Source: Bermanella sp047621325 (GTDB lineage Bacteria > Pseudomonadota > Gammaproteobacteria > Pseudomonadales > Oceanobacteraceae). From it: DNA of 64,000 bases. The notes under the pieces are model-generated. The model saw only the letters and a program-made list of their open reading frames with translations, searched no databases and had not been told where the DNA came from. The stretch lies in NCBI GenBank assembly GCA_047621325.1, contig JBLHLT010000009.1, forward strand, positions 105,418-169,417, written 5' to 3'. This document shows positions 61,934 through 64,000 of the stretch, one piece after another (the first letter of the stretch is position 1; each line of letters starts with the position of its first letter). A program made the translations under genes and the position numbers.

Positions 61934-62362
61934 ATGACCCCTATTTATCAAGTTGCCGCAAATGCTAAAGCTGGCCGTAACGGGCATGTATCAACAGAAG
62001 ATAATCAATTAACGTTAGAGCTTAGCTACCCAAAAGAAATGGGCGGCAGTGGTGCAGGTAATAACCCTGAGCAATTGTTTGCTGCTGGTTATGCCGCTTG
62101 TTTCTCTAACGCGATTCTTCATGTTGCAGCACAGCAAAAATTAAAAATCACAGAAGCGCCCGTTAGAGCGCATATTGGTATAGGCCCACGTGAAGACGGT
62201 GGTTTTGCGCTGACAGCTCAGTTAGATGTGACCCTCGATCTTGAGCAAGAACAAGCACTTGAACTTGTACGTGTTGCGCATCAAGTGTGTCCATACTCTC
62301 ATGCCGTTAACGGTAATATTGAGGTTGTGGTGAACGTGAATAATCAATCTATTAAAGGATAA
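61934..62362 (+). CDS. ohr: Organic hydroperoxide resistance protein
   Basis: 142 residues from ATG 61934 (AGGAGAG upstream). The two reactive Cys lie in YAACFSNAI and VCPYSHA; GAGNNPEQLFAAGYAACF is typical of OsmC/Ohr proteins. It reduces organic hydroperoxides with lipoyl-type thiols. doxX follows 8 bp later. No OhrR gene is in the window. Confidence 0.95.
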   Translation: MTPIYQVAANAKAGRNGHVSTEDNQLTLELSYPKEMGGSGAGNNPEQLFAAGYAACFSNAILHVAAQQKLKITEAPVRAHIGIGPREDGGFALTAQLDVTLDLEQEQALELVRVAHQVCPYSHAVNGNIEVVVNVNNQSIKG

Positions 62363-62370
62363 ACACTATT

Positions 62371-62760
62371 ATGGAAAAGTATTCGTTGATAATCGGGCGT
62401 AGTTTAATCGGCCTGTATTTTTTAGTACCAGGCATTATGAAGTTTGTTGCCTGGGATATGCACATAGGATTAATGGAAAAACATGGGATGATTTTTGTAC
62501 CCGTCTTGTTGGTATTAGCGGGGGTCATTCAAATAGCCGCCAGTGTTTGCATCTTGATAAACCGTTACGTTGCTCCTGCGGCTTTTTTACTGGCACTGAT
62601 GGTGGTGGCTATTAATATAAATCTGCATGATTTTTGGAATTACACGGGTCAGGAAGGGGCCCATGAAATGCAAAACTTTATTAAAAACCTTGGAATACTA
62701 GGTGGATTATTGGTTTTAGCGTCTTACAATTTTAAATATTTGAATTATTTTAAAAAGTAA
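62371..62760 (+). CDS. DoxX-family membrane protein
   Basis: 129 residues with four membrane segments: IIGRSLIGLYFLVPGIMKF is the characteristic start. The family is linked to redox stress protection. It is 8 bp after ohr and shares its terminator, so the two form a unit. Confidence 0.88.
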   Translation: MEKYSLIIGRSLIGLYFLVPGIMKFVAWDMHIGLMEKHGMIFVPVLLVLAGVIQIAASVCILINRYVAPAAFLLALMVVAININLHDFWNYTGQEGAHEMQNFIKNLGILGGLLVLASYNFKYLNYFKK

Positions 62761-62790
62761 AGTTGCCGAGATATAATTTAAAAATGAAAC

Positions 62791-62825
62791 AAAAAGGGAG
62801 GAATGTTACGATTCCTCGCTTTTTT
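62791..62825 (+). terminator. Intrinsic terminator after doxX
   Basis: AAAAAGGGAGGAAT pairs with ATTCCTCGCTTTTTT around GTTACG, with one mismatch, followed by a T-run. Confidence 0.85.
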
Positions 62826-63544
62826 CTATTGCCTTTATGGGTTTAAATACAGCCTAATGTGGTGCCATAAGAATGTTTACAAATTAAATAAGAAGCTCAT
62901 AAGAAAGTTTACAAATAGCAATGTCCCATTAAATTCAACCTTCAGGGGTTTGTGCCTACTAACATTGTATCCTTTTACATCAGTTTACTAAAATTGACTG
63001 AAAATGCGAAACCGTAATAACACCATATATCATGCCGCTCGTGGAATATTTGTAAATTCTATTTTTAATTTGTAAATTCTATTTTTTTAAAGTCTTCGAT
63101 TAGTAAAGAACTTCTATGTTATTGAGTTTTATATATTTAATTTATTTTCCTAGTGTGGGTTCTAGATGAAAATGAGTACTTTTCTAGTTAACTTGAGTGT
63201 AGTGTTCTGATAGCAGACACAATGAGGCCTTAACTAAAGTCTTTGTTTAGCCGAATATAAACCTTTAATTAAGCGTTTAATTAATTAGCGCGGTTTACAG
63301 AATAACTTTTTTATTCTATTTTTTTATCAAAGACGATTTATATGAGCAATAATATTCATTGAAGATTCTATTTATTAACCCATAATATGACCACTTATGT
63401 GCACCTAAATTATCGGATATAAACTTTCTGAAGGTAATCTTAACTAGTTCTAGTTAGAAGTAAATTTCCATTTATAAGGTTAATACTTTTCACTATTCAT
63501 ATAATGGATGTATAAGGAACAACCTACATAGGCGCTGTGATAAA
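62826..63544. other. AT-rich intergenic region
   Basis: About 720 bp with no supported gene. It contains a perfect-period tandem duplication (63048-63087) and small A/T palindromes; I see nothing else. Confidence 0.6.
63048..63087. repeat. 20-bp tandem duplication
   Basis: ATTTGTAAATTCTATTTTTA (63048-63067) is repeated as ATTTGTAAATTCTATTTTTT (63068-63087). Confidence 0.8.
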
Positions 63545-63799
63545 ATGAATAAGCCAAAGATTGATTACTATATAAAAGATGAAGAAGAAGTAAATTTCAT
63601 TTTAGAGGGTATGAGGCTATCAGGATGTAATAATTTTGATGAGTATGTTGCACGCTCCCTGGTTAATGAGTCTATAAGATTAATTAAGGGGGAATTCGGT
63701 ACATCTCTTAATAAAGATGAATTTATAGATTTTATAAACTCTTGTAATAATCCAAATCCGCCAACAGAAGCATTAAAAAAGAGATTTAAAAAAATATGA
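63545..63799 (+). CDS. Small antitoxin-like protein without a visible toxin partner
   Basis: 84 residues, acidic N-terminal half, ending NPNPPTEALKKRFKKI. The closing N-P-x-P-x-x-A-L-K pattern recalls DUF1778/TacA-type antitoxins, which bind a toxin with this tail. An N-terminal ribbon-helix-helix is plausible (VARSLVNESIRL). No acetyltransferase toxin follows before the IS. The ribosome site is weak. I do not name a specific family. Confidence 0.55.
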   Translation: MNKPKIDYYIKDEEEVNFILEGMRLSGCNNFDEYVARSLVNESIRLIKGEFGTSLNKDEFIDFINSCNNPNPPTEALKKRFKKI

Positions 63800-63875
63800 T
63801 CTTTAGGGTAGTATGAAATGGGTTGAAAACAGAATCTCTGATTTATTAAAATGAAGGGTTCTATTAGAGCATGCA

Positions 63876-64000
63876 GAGGCTGTAGATAAAACTGTGTAAC
63901 TGCTTATCATAAGAGCCAGAAATGGCTAAGGATAGGTAGCAATGAACAAAGAAGCACTTGAAGCCTTTGCCCGCGAAGCGGCCAAAGGCATTAAAACAGA
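63876..64000 (+). mobile_element. IS256-family insertion sequence, left end (truncated by window)
   Basis: GAGGCTGTAGATAAAACTGTG begins at 63876, 66 bp before the transposase start, the expected layout of an IS256-type left end. The element continues past the window edge. Confidence 0.75.
63942..64000 (+). CDS. IS256-family transposase, N-terminal fragment
   Basis: MNKEALEAFAREAAKGIKT matches the start of IS256-family transposases (KEAL.AFA.EAAK.IKT). Only 19 codons are visible; the rest lies beyond the window. Confidence 0.8.
   Translation, partial: MNKEALEAFAREAAKGIKT

Noticed and set aside
62803..62991. 62-codon ORF after doxX with a GGGAGGA before its ATG
   Set aside because: The apparent ribosome site is part of the doxX terminator stem, and the product has no family pattern.

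Overview
The window looks like chromosomal DNA from a marine, motile, Gram-negative gammaproteobacterium of the Oceanospirillales/Alteromonadales kind. The lptD-surA-pdxA-rsmA-apaG-apaH order, AmgK/MurU peptidoglycan recycling, FlgP/FlgT flagellar ring proteins and TonB-dependent phosphorus scavenging all point that way. No rRNA, tRNA or CRISPR array was seen. The assignment rests on gene content and order, not on a database search.

Left arm (1-13.8 kb) is a phosphorus-scavenging island. A DUF5690 membrane protein and a GntR/UTRA regulator face a minus-strand operon: phnW, a degenerate HD-domain protein, phnX and an EamA transporter, for 2-aminoethylphosphonate (2-AEP) breakdown. Divergent from phnW is a secreted phosphodiesterase with a four-repeat hemopexin-like tail. 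The shared intergenic region carries two palindromes resembling known PhnF-type operators and a PhoB-like box. A lipoprotein alkaline phosphatase, a two-domain beta-propeller phytase and a large TonB-dependent receptor follow, with a second PhoB-like box before the receptor. Together they suggest extracellular ester cleavage, uptake, and cytoplasmic C-P bond cleavage.

Middle (14-51 kb) is mostly housekeeping: a degenerate GGDEF protein, an AraC regulator, a cation/proton antiporter, a pteridine-reductase-like SDR with cca, a TraF-like outer membrane protein, a DMT exporter, flgP-flgT behind a sigma-28 promoter, the prkA-yeaH-spoVR stress operon, the glpE/apaH/apaG/rsmA/pdxA/surA/lptD block, amgK-murU-djlA, an acyltransferase, rpe-gph and an acyl-CoA dehydrogenase. 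Notable in it are a candidate small RNA or leaderless peptide gene (22148-22294), a duplicated 34-bp element in the lptD/amgK promoter region, and a FecR-domain protein whose C-terminus looks like a Slam (type XI secretion) cargo, next to a Slam-like TPR/beta-barrel protein.

Right arm (51.8-64 kb) is AT-rich and accessory in character. It opens with a 41-residue CcoM-like membrane peptide behind a perfect FNR/ANR box. Next is a six-gene minus-strand envelope operon: LTA-synthase-type transferase, OmpR-type regulator, sensor kinase, DUF5916 protein and two PAP2 phosphatases. Two CTTGAG-N5-CTTTAG boxes, each 10 bp from a -10-like hexamer, lie before the first and last genes. I think this PmrAB-like envelope-remodelling regulon is the strongest candidate for an undescribed system here. 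Beyond it lie a broken DUF2834-like gene, GFA, GNAT, ohr and doxX genes, an orphan antitoxin-like gene, and the first bases of an IS256-family element whose terminal motif also occurs alone at 60085.
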